Positions 8,253 through 15,296 of a DNA stretch of 22,955 nucleotides are shown here, in pieces. This stretch comes from an uncultured Muribaculum sp. (lineage in GTDB: Bacteria > Bacteroidota > Bacteroidia > Bacteroidales > Muribaculaceae). The position numbers and the translations under genes are program-made. The stretch is taken from assembly GCF_910583865.1 (NCBI RefSeq), contig NZ_CAJTYX010000042.1, positions 1-22,955 of the forward strand. The letters run 5' to 3'. The notes under the pieces are model-generated. The model saw nothing but the letters and a program-made list of their open reading frames with translations. It was not told the origin of the DNA and searched no databases. Numbering within the stretch: the stretch's first letter is position 1; each line of letters opens with the position of its first letter.

Positions 8253-9928
8253 TGTGCAATATCCATTCGGTAATATTACTTTTGCTTGGGTTTGCATGGA
8301 ATTTTTATGATATAGCAGAAGTAATAGATATTACCACAAGTGTCATAGCTAAAACTGGACAGGAGGGGTTGCTGAAATACCAAGATCCCTCGGGACGCCC
8401 CGAGCGGCAGTGGCTTCCGGGGCTGTCGACGGGAGGAGGCTATGTAAAGGCCGCTGATATCGACTACTCGCCCTACGGCGAGGATGCCGCCCCTTATTCC
8501 TTGACGGAGTATGAGCCGTCAACCCTCGACCGCATCAAAAGGCGATATGGCCCGGGGGAGGAATGGCATTCTTCCGGCAATGCGGTGGCGCATTCCTACG
8601 GGACATCCACATCTACCACAGGCGACCTTGGATGCTTCCGTTACGTCACCGCCTCCTCGGGCGGGGGAGTGGCCGTGCGGTGCACGGGGCGCTACGGAGC
8701 GGGCGAGCTGCTCGTGGAGCGGGTGACCGACGAGGATGGGCGGGAGGGGCTGACGTTCACCGACGGCCTTGGGCGCAAGGTGCTGGAGCGGCGTCCGATG
8801 GGCGACGGCACGTATGCCGACACGTACTTCGTCTACGATGACCGTGACAACCTCGCCGTGGTGATGCCCCCCGAGGCATCGGCCCGCATGGCCCATACGG
8901 GGATGTGGCAGGCCGCCTCCGAGGAGCTTGACCTCCACTGCTACATATACAGTTACGACGGCTTCCACCGCATGACGGGGATGAAGCTCCCGGGGTGCGG
9001 GATGCGCGAGACGGTCTACGACAGCGCCGACCGGCCCTTGCTGTGGCGCGACGGCAACCTGCGCGCCAAGGGTCGTTGGGGGTTCCGGATCACCGACATG
9101 CTCGGGCGCGAGGTGCTCACAGGCACGTGCGCCTCATGGAGCGGCCCGGTGGCATCGCTCCCCGTCTACGCCTCGCCGGAGAGGTTCCCCGACCCGCTGG
9201 ACGCCGCATCCGTGCCGCGTGCGCCCTCTACCCTCAACCTACACGGCTACGACCTCTACGACTACGAGGCGCGCCTCTACGACCCCGCCACCCTCCGCTT
9301 CCTCCGTCCCGACGACCATGCCTCAACCCACCATCGCCTCTCCCCGTTCTCCTTTTGTGCAAACAACCCCCTTGTCAACACCGACCCCACAGGCAAATAC
9401 GTGGAGTCGCCTTGGGATATCGCCAGTCTGGCGATGGGGGTCACATCATTGGTGGTCAATGTGCAACAAGGCAATGTCGGTGATGCCATAGTTGATGGAG
9501 TAGGTATTCTATTGGATGCCGCCGCTGTAGCCCTTCCCGGCGTTCCCGGTGGTGTCAGCACAGGCATAAAGGCGTACCGCACATTAGGTAAATCTGTTAA
9601 AATGACAGATAGAACTATAAAAAACACTACGACTCTAAAAATTGTGAATTCTATAAGTGAAAGAGAAATTTTTAAAATAAGTGTTGAAGATACATCAAAC
9701 AAATCCTACGAGGAAGTTTACGATATTTCAATTAAAGATACCGATAAACATGATTCTGTTCAATTTGCTGCTGAACATGAAAAGAATGCTCGAGGTTCTA
9801 CATATGATAAGTATACGGCTCATCGGGCAGGAAAAACTTATGGAGAATCCCGAAATAATCAAAGAGGAGATAAAAATAGAAAGTATCAAAAATCACCTAA
9901 CCCGAATAAAAGAAAAAATGACAAGTAA
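8249..9928 (+). CDS. Shortened RHS-core protein with a third toxin tip (orphan RHS cassette)
   Basis: 559 residues. The N-terminus has a hydrophobic run (SVILLLLGFAW) that could serve as a signal anchor; residues 1-45 are AT-rich and not RHS-like. Residues ~46-337 copy the full RHS protein, then the sequence jumps in frame from HGYDLY to DYEARLYD, skipping exactly 500 residues present in the full gene. The core ends at DPTG (379-382). Next comes a segment typical of pre-toxin linkers (SPWDIASLAMGVTSLV, then LLDAAAVALPGVPGG), and finally a Lys/Arg/Asn-rich tail (RGSTYDKYTAHRAGKTYG). A basic tail of this kind is common in nucleic-acid-targeting toxins, but I cannot name the domain. With so few repeats it probably cannot form a complete RHS shell, so it may be a silent cassette. 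Its stop overlaps the next gene by 11 bp. Confidence 0.8.
   Translation: MMCNIHSVILLLLGFAWNFYDIAEVIDITTSVIAKTGQEGLLKYQDPSGRPERQWLPGLSTGGGYVKAADIDYSPYGEDAAPYSLTEYEPSTLDRIKRRYGPGEEWHSSGNAVAHSYGTSTSTTGDLGCFRYVTASSGGGVAVRCTGRYGAGELLVERVTDEDGREGLTFTDGLGRKVLERRPMGDGTYADTYFVYDDRDNLAVVMPPEASARMAHTGMWQAASEELDLHCYIYSYDGFHRMTGMKLPGCGMRETVYDSADRPLLWRDGNLRAKGRWGFRITDMLGREVLTGTCASWSGPVASLPVYASPERFPDPLDAASVPRAPSTLNLHGYDLYDYEARLYDPATLRFLRPDDHASTHHRLSPFSFCANNPLVNTDPTGKYVESPWDIASLAMGVTSLVVNVQQGNVGDAIVDGVGILLDAAAVALPGVPGGVSTGIKAYRTLGKSVKMTDRTIKNTTTLKIVNSISEREIFKISVEDTSNKSYEEVYDISIKDTDKHDSVQFAAEHEKNARGSTYDKYTAHRAGKTYGESRNNQRGDKNRKYQKSPNPNKRKNDK
8384..9260 (+). repeat. RHS core block A, orphan copy
   Basis: Second copy of 3378-4254, same phase and strand, no gaps. 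The left edge is abrupt: AT-rich unrelated sequence changes to RHS core at GATCCCTCGGGACG. The right edge is the 11-bp CGACCTCTACG at 9250-9260, which is shared with block B. Confidence 0.95.
9250..9393 (+). repeat. RHS core block B, orphan copy next to toxin 3 junction
   Basis: Second copy of 5744-5887, in the same reading phase as the full gene. It is less conserved than block A's 532-bp identical run, with differences such as CCGTC/CCGCC and CTACC/CCACC, so the two blocks have different histories. Confidence 0.92.
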
Positions 9929-10484
9929 ATTGGGGCATAGACTACTTCCCGAATCGGAGATAAGCGTATTTCAGAGAGCTTTAGATGAATTGAAAGCTGG
10001 CAAAAACTGGAATGGGCTAAGAGACTTCTTGAAAGACAAGTCGGAATTGTATCCGGATGATTATTATATCTTGACAGAATTATCACAAGCATATTTCCTT
10101 ATCAATTCCCCAAAAGATGCATTGTGTGCCGCTCAAAAAGCATTCCTGTTGGAAGAGAACGATGAATTGGTTATATACAACCTCGCAATGGCCTTGCAAT
10201 TGAATGGGATGTATTCCGATGCAATGAAATATTTCGACATGATTCTGTCAAAACTTATTGATGATATTGCCTATGGCAATCATGGTGAAGGTAAAAAGTG
10301 GGCCAAATCCTTACACAATGATTCATTATATATGAAAGGCGTATGTTATATGGAACTTGGCAATAATGAAGAAGCCGCTTATTGTATACGGTCGCATATC
10401 TATAATCGTCGCAGAGGCATATATAGTGATTTTTCGCGTAAACAAGTCTTACGACGATTAAATAAGTTGCAGCATTTAACATAG
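9918..10484 (+). CDS. TPR-like protein, candidate immunity protein 3
   Basis: 188 residues from ATG 9918 (MTSKLGHRLLPESEI). This start is preferred because sequence further upstream in the frame lies inside the toxin-3 coding region and is low-complexity. It overlaps the toxin gene stop by 11 bp, implying coupled translation. Helical hairpins are visible at ~18-50 (ALDELKAGKNWNGLRDFLKD), ~52-85 (DYYILTELSQAYFLINSPKDALCAAQKAF), ~88-115 (ELVIYNLAMALQLNGMYSDAMKYFD) and ~135-160 (SLYMKGVCYMELGNNEEAAYC). These show the A..A/G...Y pattern of tetratricopeptide repeats. No signal peptide is seen, so it is probably cytoplasmic, which fits a toxin with a cytoplasmic target. The immunity role is inferred from position. 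Confidence 0.7.
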   Translation: MTSKLGHRLLPESEISVFQRALDELKAGKNWNGLRDFLKDKSELYPDDYYILTELSQAYFLINSPKDALCAAQKAFLLEENDELVIYNLAMALQLNGMYSDAMKYFDMILSKLIDDIAYGNHGEGKKWAKSLHNDSLYMKGVCYMELGNNEEAAYCIRSHIYNRRRGIYSDFSRKQVLRRLNKLQHLT

Positions 10485-10500
10485 AAAGGTCTTTGACAGA

Positions 10501-10527
10501 CGTCATGTGGAATAAATCTACATGACG
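10501..10527 (+). other. Hairpin downstream of the TPR-like gene
   Basis: CGTCATGTGG (10501-10510) pairs with CTACATGACG (10518-10527) around a 7-nt AT-rich loop, with one G-T pair. GACA (10495-10498) and TGTC (10531-10534) could extend it. There is no T-run after it, so it is not a classical intrinsic terminator. It may mark the 3' end of the toxin-locus transcript. Confidence 0.4.
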
Positions 10528-10609
10528 ATTTGTCAGTTCTGCATAGACTGCAAGCCGGCAACCGGTTTCAGGAACGGACAATGGGACATCGATATTGGAA
10601 AAATTTGTG

Positions 10610-10617
10610 TACTTTTG
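10610..10617 (+). promoter_or_regulatory. Bacteroidota -7 promoter box (TACTTTTG) for the M13 peptidase
   Basis: TACTTTTG followed by CAACCGC fits the Bacteroidota -7 consensus TAnnTTTG. It lies 69 bp before the peptidase ATG. No good -33 TTTG is found at the usual 19-21 bp spacing. Confidence 0.6.
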
Positions 10618-10625
10618 CAACCGCT

Positions 10626-10640
10626 TGCGCCTTAGGCGCA
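10626..10640. other. 15-bp palindrome at the predicted transcription start
   Basis: TGCGCCTTAGGCGCA is a perfect inverted repeat with a single central base (arms 10626-10632 and 10634-10640). It begins 9 bp after the -7 box, so it covers the predicted start of the peptidase transcript. It could be an operator or a 5' hairpin protecting the mRNA; nothing identifies a protein partner. Confidence 0.45.
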
Positions 10641-10686
10641 TCTAATATGGTTGGATATTAAAACTACACAATTACAGCAATATAGT

Positions 10687-12729
10687 ATGAACTTGTTAAA
10701 ATCCATTGCGACTGCCGGTGTGCTGAGCATGGCCCTCGCTCTTCCCGTGAGCGCTGAGGAGCATCTCAAGAGCTTAGACCCCAAGCAGTTTGATCCGGAG
10801 ACTCCGGCTTCGACCGATTTCTACCAGCATGTGACCAAAGGATGGCGCGACGCACATCCGCTAACCGCCGAACATGCACGCTACGGAGCTTTCGACGTGC
10901 TCAACGACTCGTCTGAGGCACGCGTGAAGCGCATCGTGCTCGGTCTCGGCGCCACCAATCCCCAGCCGGGCACCGTGGCCCACAAAGTGTGGACCATCTA
11001 CTCGCAGGCCATGGACTCCGTGCGCCGCAACCGCGAGGGTGCAGCTCCCATCCAGGCCGACCTCAAACGTATCGACAACACTCCCCACGAGGAGATGACC
11101 GACCTGTTCCTGTGGATGCACGGCAACTATGCTTCGCCTTTCTTCGGGGCCGGACCTATGGAGGATCTCGCCAACAGCAAGGTGTATGCCATGTATGTGT
11201 CGGGCGGAGGCATGGGTCTCGGCGACCGCGACTACTACCTGCTCGACGACAAGCGCAACAAGGAAGTGCGCGAAGCCTACAAGAAGCTGATCGTTAAGCA
11301 GATGCAGAATGCCGGCTTCAAGGCCAAGGACGCGAAGCGCATCATGAACAACGTGATGAAGATTGAGACGGCTCTCGCCGACTCAGCATGGACGCGCGAG
11401 CAGAGCCGCAATATACCAGCCATGTACAATCCGTTCACATTCGCCAAGCTGAAGGAGACATATCCCGGAGTCAACTGGGATCGCTTCTTCATCGAGACGA
11501 TGGGAATCCCCTCGCCTGAGACGGTGATTGTCACTGAGCCTAACTCCGTGATGCAGGGTGTCAACCTCCTGTCGACGCTTTCTGACCGCGAGATCAAGGA
11601 CTACTACCTCTGGAAATACGTTTCGCAGGCCGCAAACAAGCTGAGCGACAAGTTCTCCGACGCCTCCTTCGAGTTCAACAAGGTGGTCAGCGGCGTGGCC
11701 GAGCAGCGTCCGCGCTGGAAGCGTGCCCTCGGAGCCACGGAAGGTGTGCTCGGCGAAGCCGTAGGCCAGCTCTATGTGGAGGAATACTTCCCCCAGTCGT
11801 CGAAGGACTACATGGTCGGCCTCGTGGAAAACCTGCGCACGGCTCTCGGCAAGCATATCATCAACCTCCCTTGGATGAGCGACGACACCAAGCTCAACGC
11901 CATCAAGAAGCTCAACGCTTTCACTGTCAAGATCGGATATCCCGACAAGTGGAAGGACTACAGCGGAATGGTAATCGACCCACAGCTCAGCTACTACGAG
12001 AACATGCATAACGCCGGCATGTGGCATCAGAAAGAGGAATATGCCAAGTGGGGCAAGCCTGTCGACAAGACGGAGTGGGGGATGACACCTCAGACCGTCA
12101 ACGCCTACTACAATCCTCTGGCCAACGAGATCGTGTTCCCCGCCGCCATCCTCCAGGCTCCGTTCTACGATCCCGCCTCGTCTGATGCCGAGAACTACGG
12201 CGGCATCGGCGTGGTCATCGGCCATGAGATGACCCACGGATTCGACGATCAGGGCCGCAACTTCGATGCAGAAGGCAACATGGTCAACTGGTGGACTCCG
12301 GAAGATGCCGAGAAGTTCGCTGAAAAGACCAAGGGTCTCATAGCCCAGTTTGATGCCGTGGAGATTCTCCCCGGCCTGCACGGCAACGGCCAGTATACCC
12401 TCGGCGAGAACATCGCAGACCAGGGAGGCCTGCGCGTGGCTATGACCGCATTCCTTGATTCGCAGAAGAAGAAGGGCGTCGACATCGCCACCGAGAAAAT
12501 CGACGGCCTGACCCCGATGCAGGTGTTCTATCTCAACTACGCCAACCTCTGGGCGCAGAACATACGCGACGAGGAGATCCGTTCGCTCACACAGGGCGAC
12601 GTGCACTCTCTCGGCGAACAGCGTGTCAACGTCACTCTGCGCAACATCGCTCCCTTCTTCGAGGCATTCTCCATAAAGGAGGGCGACAAGATGTTCCGTC
12701 CCGAGCAGGAGCGCGTGATTATCTGGTAA
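10687..12729 (+). CDS. pepO: Exported M13-family zinc endopeptidase (neprilysin/PepO-like)
   Basis: 680 residues from ATG 10687. This start gives a clean signal peptide (MNLLKSIATAGVLSMALALPVSA), whereas the upstream in-frame TTG 10651 would add 12 unrelated residues. The M13 N-terminal domain is seen from ~40 (TDFYQHVTKGW). The zinc site is HEMTH (513-517) in VIGHEMTHGFDDQG, and the third ligand is E574 in GENIADQGG. The family's substrate-backbone motif NAYYNP is present upstream. M13 enzymes cut small peptides, usually below about 40 residues, after export; here the likely location is the periplasm. The gene has its own promoter and a strong terminator, so it is monocistronic and independent of the toxin locus. 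Confidence 0.95.
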   Translation: MNLLKSIATAGVLSMALALPVSAEEHLKSLDPKQFDPETPASTDFYQHVTKGWRDAHPLTAEHARYGAFDVLNDSSEARVKRIVLGLGATNPQPGTVAHKVWTIYSQAMDSVRRNREGAAPIQADLKRIDNTPHEEMTDLFLWMHGNYASPFFGAGPMEDLANSKVYAMYVSGGGMGLGDRDYYLLDDKRNKEVREAYKKLIVKQMQNAGFKAKDAKRIMNNVMKIETALADSAWTREQSRNIPAMYNPFTFAKLKETYPGVNWDRFFIETMGIPSPETVIVTEPNSVMQGVNLLSTLSDREIKDYYLWKYVSQAANKLSDKFSDASFEFNKVVSGVAEQRPRWKRALGATEGVLGEAVGQLYVEEYFPQSSKDYMVGLVENLRTALGKHIINLPWMSDDTKLNAIKKLNAFTVKIGYPDKWKDYSGMVIDPQLSYYENMHNAGMWHQKEEYAKWGKPVDKTEWGMTPQTVNAYYNPLANEIVFPAAILQAPFYDPASSDAENYGGIGVVIGHEMTHGFDDQGRNFDAEGNMVNWWTPEDAEKFAEKTKGLIAQFDAVEILPGLHGNGQYTLGENIADQGGLRVAMTAFLDSQKKKGVDIATEKIDGLTPMQVFYLNYANLWAQNIRDEEIRSLTQGDVHSLGEQRVNVTLRNIAPFFEAFSIKEGDKMFRPEQERVIIW

Positions 12730-12740
12730 TCCATTCATCA

Positions 12741-12783
12741 ATACAGAAAAAGGCCTCGCCGGAAGCGAGGCCTTTTTCTGTAT
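12741..12783. terminator. Bidirectional intrinsic terminator between the M13 peptidase and rpiB
   Basis: A perfect 19-bp stem (12741-12759 with 12765-12783) has loop CGGAA. Its GC-rich core GGCCTCGC is flanked by A5 on one side and T5 on the other, so it can end transcription from both converging genes. Confidence 0.93.
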
Positions 12784-12797
12784 GTATATGTCTTATT

Positions 12798-13250
12798 TCA
12801 TCGGCAGGGTATCTTGGCGATACGGCGCTCGTGTCGCCCTCCGTCGAAAGGCGTATCAAGAAATGCGTCTACGATGGCGAGGGCGAGCGTAGGTTCGATG
12901 AAGCGGGCTGGCATCACCAGAACGTTGGCATCGTTGTGGGCGCGTGCCAGCCGGGCTATCTCCACTTCCCAGCATAGGGCGGCGCGTATGCCCTGGTGCT
13001 TGTTGAGAGTGATGTTTATGCCGTTGCCGCTGCCGCATATGCCTATTGCGGGATAGCAGCGCCCCTCTTCTACGGCCTGTGCGCATGGATGGGCAAAGTC
13101 GGCATAGTCGCAGCTTTCTGCCGAGAATGTGCCGAAATCCTCATATTCTATGCCTTGTGAGGTAAGGTAGCCTTCGACTATGCTTTTCAGCTCGTAGCCG
13201 GCATGGTCGCTGCATAGGGCTATTTTCTTTCCTGGTTTCAGAATGGACAT
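12798..13250 (-). CDS. rpiB: Ribose-5-phosphate isomerase B
   Basis: 150 residues, normal RpiB length. It interconverts ribose 5-phosphate and ribulose 5-phosphate in the non-oxidative pentose phosphate pathway in the cytosol. Visible signatures are the N-terminal IALCSDHAGYELK (SDHAG phosphate-binding loop), GICGSGNGI with Cys72 at the position of the catalytic base in the E. coli-type enzyme, and the later ARAHNDANVLVMPAR. The start ATG lies 23 bp after the ABC exporter stop on the same strand, so the two probably share a transcript. Transcription ends at the shared hairpin at 12741-12783. Confidence 0.95.
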   Translation of the reverse strand: MSILKPGKKIALCSDHAGYELKSIVEGYLTSQGIEYEDFGTFSAESCDYADFAHPCAQAVEEGRCYPAIGICGSGNGINITLNKHQGIRAALCWEVEIARLARAHNDANVLVMPARFIEPTLALAIVDAFLDTPFDGGRHERRIAKIPCR

Positions 13251-13273
13251 TTGGGTGTGAATTTATATGTTTT

Positions 13274-15103
13274 TTAGAATTTCTGCATGTCTACGAGGTG
13301 GCGGTAGCTTCCGTTGAGCGCCATCAGCTCGTCGTGGGTGCCCGCCTCTACAATACGTCCCTCGTTCATCACGCATATAAGGTCGGCGTTTCTGATGGTC
13401 GACAGCCTGTGGGCTATCACCAGCGTGGTACGGTTCTTCATGAGGCGTTCGAGGGCTTCCTGCACCGACTTCTCGCTCTGGCTGTCGAGGGCGGATGTGG
13501 CCTCGTCGAGGATAAGCACGGGCGGGTTCTTCAGTACCGCGCGAGCTATCGACAGGCGCTGGCGCTGTCCGCCCGACAGTCGGCATCCGCGGTCGCCTAT
13601 GCACGTGTCGTAGCCCTGCTCGGTCTCCATTATGAATTCGTGGGCGTTGGCTATGCGGGCCGCCTGTTCAACCTGTTCCGTGGTCGCTTCCTTCACTCCG
13701 AAGGTTATATTGTTGTAGATTGTGTCGTTGAAGAGTATCGCCTCCTGGTTGACATTGCCCATAAGCGCTCGCAGGTCGTGGACGCGCAGGTCGCGTATGT
13801 CGATGCCGTCGATGGTGATCGAACCCTTGTCTACGTCGTAGAATCGTGGCAGCAGGTCGGCCATGGTCGATTTTCCCGACCCGCTCTGTCCTACGAGGGC
13901 GACGGTGGCTCCGGCGGGTATGTGGAGCGACACGTCCTGAAGCACGGGGACTCCGTTGGAGTAGCTGAACGTCACGTCGTTGTAGCTTATGTCACCCTTG
14001 AAGTCCTTGATTTTCTTTGGGTGCGCGGGGTCGTTGATGGGGTTGCGCGCATCGATTATGGCGTCGACGCGCGTCATTGCGGCCAGACCTTTCTGTATGG
14101 CATATACGCTCTTCGACAGCTCCTTTGCCGGATTGATGATGCTGTAGAAGATGATCATGTAGTATATGAAGTCGGGGGCATCCATCGACGAGTGGTGCCC
14201 GATTATCAGCGTGCCGCCGAACCACAGTACGATGGCTATCGTGATCGTGCCGAGGAATTCGCTCATAGGGTGGGCGAGCGACTGGCGGCGCGCGATTCGG
14301 TTGCTGATCTTGTAGAATATCTGGTTGCCGGCGTGGAAGCGTGCTTTCACCTTATCCTCGGCGTTGAAGGCCTTGATGATGCGCAGGCCGCCAAGCGTCT
14401 CCTCGATGTTCGACATGAGAAGTCCCCATTGGTTCTGGGCCTCAAGTGACTGGCGTTTGAGGCGCTTGCCCACGCCGCCCATCACCAGCCCGGCAAGCGG
14501 TATGAGTATCAGCACGAAAAGGGTGAGCTGCCACGACATGATAATCATGGTGACGAGGCACACTATAATCATCACCGGATTCTTGAAAAACATGTCGAGC
14601 GACGACATTATGGAGTTCTCGATTTCGGCCACGTCGCCGGTCATGCGGGCCATGACGTCACCCTTACGGGCATCGGTGAAGTATGATATCGGCAGACGCA
14701 CTATCTTGTCGTACATGTAATTGCGTATGTCGCGCACGATGCCCGAGCGCATCGGTATTATGAAGTACGACGACATGAACGTGGCTCCCGTCTTTAGGCC
14801 GGTCATCACCACGAGCAGTGCCGCGAGTGTTGCCAGTGTGGCCGACGGCCCGTAGGTGAGGATCATCTCCTGCGTGTAGTAGTAGAAGTTGTTGAAAAAC
14901 ACATCTTTCAGGCTTCCCTCCTCCAGCGACACGTAACTGTATGTCATTTGGTCAATGCCGAAAAGCATTCGCAATATAGGTATCACCACCGCAAAGGAGA
15001 AGAGGGTGAGGAACGCGGCGAGGATGTTGAAGAATATGTTGAGCGCGAGATACTTCTTATATGGAGGCACGAAGCGCCTGATGATTACGAGTAATTCTTT
15101 CAT
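13274..15103 (-). CDS. MsbA-type ABC exporter (fused membrane and ATPase domains)
   Basis: 609 residues from ATG 15103 (MKELLVIIRRF). The longer frame from 15148 adds 15 residues that cross the promoter repeat and is less likely. The N-terminal half (~15-320) has about six membrane segments of the type-IV exporter fold. The ATPase domain has Walker A GQSGSGKST (~400-408), signature LSGGQRQR (~514), Walker B ILDEATSALD (~530) and the H-loop IAHRLST. It is a half-transporter that would work as a homodimer in the inner membrane. Bacteroidota homologues are commonly annotated as lipid A/lipid or multidrug exporters; the substrate cannot be read from sequence. It is the first gene of an operon with rpiB. 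Confidence 0.92.
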   Translation of the reverse strand: MKELLVIIRRFVPPYKKYLALNIFFNILAAFLTLFSFAVVIPILRMLFGIDQMTYSYVSLEEGSLKDVFFNNFYYYTQEMILTYGPSATLATLAALLVVMTGLKTGATFMSSYFIIPMRSGIVRDIRNYMYDKIVRLPISYFTDARKGDVMARMTGDVAEIENSIMSSLDMFFKNPVMIIVCLVTMIIMSWQLTLFVLILIPLAGLVMGGVGKRLKRQSLEAQNQWGLLMSNIEETLGGLRIIKAFNAEDKVKARFHAGNQIFYKISNRIARRQSLAHPMSEFLGTITIAIVLWFGGTLIIGHHSSMDAPDFIYYMIIFYSIINPAKELSKSVYAIQKGLAAMTRVDAIIDARNPINDPAHPKKIKDFKGDISYNDVTFSYSNGVPVLQDVSLHIPAGATVALVGQSGSGKSTMADLLPRFYDVDKGSITIDGIDIRDLRVHDLRALMGNVNQEAILFNDTIYNNITFGVKEATTEQVEQAARIANAHEFIMETEQGYDTCIGDRGCRLSGGQRQRLSIARAVLKNPPVLILDEATSALDSQSEKSVQEALERLMKNRTTLVIAHRLSTIRNADLICVMNEGRIVEAGTHDELMALNGSYRHLVDMQKF

Positions 15104-15107
15104 GCGG

Positions 15108-15135
15108 CAAAGATACGAATAAGTCGAGAGAAAAG
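15108..15135 (-). promoter_or_regulatory. Promoter-like repeat, proximal copy
   Basis: On the - strand the repeat ends in TATCTTTG (15115-15108), matching TAnnTTTG only 4 bp before the exporter ATG at 15103. A transcript starting at the usual distance would have almost no leader. It matches the distal copy at 27 of 28 positions; the one difference turns an upstream TTTG into TTTT. Confidence 0.55.
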
Positions 15136-15183
15136 GACATGCTTGCATGTACTTTTCCGAGCGTGAGTATCTAAGGCGACAGC

Positions 15184-15211
15184 CAAAGATACGAATAAGT
15201 CGAGAGCAAAG
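15184..15211 (-). promoter_or_regulatory. Promoter-like repeat, distal copy
   Basis: Same 28-bp element 76 bp further upstream, again ending in TATCTTTG (15191-15184). Another TTTG 21 bp before that box could act as the -33 element. A transcript from here would carry a leader of about 75 nt before ATG 15103. Confidence 0.6.
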
Positions 15212-15257
15212 CCAAATTTATTTGATGCGGGGTGGGGCGGAAGTCTGCAAGATGTAT

Positions 15258-15265
15258 TAATTTTG
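15258..15265 (+). promoter_or_regulatory. Possible -7 box (TAATTTTG) for the Fe-S/thyA/folA operon
   Basis: TAATTTTG followed by TGG fits TAnnTTTG and lies 31 bp before the GTG start at 15297. No clear -33 element is present. It is divergent from the exporter promoters. Confidence 0.4.
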
Positions 15266-15296
15266 TGGAAACAATTCAGTACGGCTCTATTGCGCG

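Noticed and set aside
3378..9260. CRISPR or tandem-repeat array
   Set aside because: The repeats are two copies of RHS coding sequence about 5 kb apart, not short regularly spaced units.
9681..9917. Longer N-terminus for the TPR-like protein
   Set aside because: The extra residues lie inside the toxin-3 coding region and are low-complexity Lys/Ile/Asn sequence; ATG 9918 gives the usual short overlap of a toxin/immunity pair.
2268..10484. Type VI secretion effector locus
   Set aside because: No VgrG, Hcp, PAAR or adaptor sequence occurs in the window, and the RHS protein begins with a Sec signal peptide.
11383..12741. A 452-codon open frame antisense to the M13 peptidase gene
   Set aside because: It mirrors a GC-rich, strongly biased coding sequence, has no recognisable domain, and the sense frame has all M13 motifs, so it is a shadow.
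13298..14449. A 383-codon + strand frame opposite the ABC exporter
   Set aside because: The - strand frame carries Walker A, signature, Walker B and H-loop; the opposite frame has no domain features and arises from codon bias.
15104..15148. Upstream start ATG 15148 for the ABC exporter
   Set aside because: The added 15 residues cross the promoter-like repeat and do not resemble an exporter N-terminus; MKELLVIIRRF at 15103 does.
15137..15150. Short inverted repeat ACATGC-TT-GCATGT between the two promoter copies
   Set aside because: Six-base arms are common by chance and nothing else supports an operator there.
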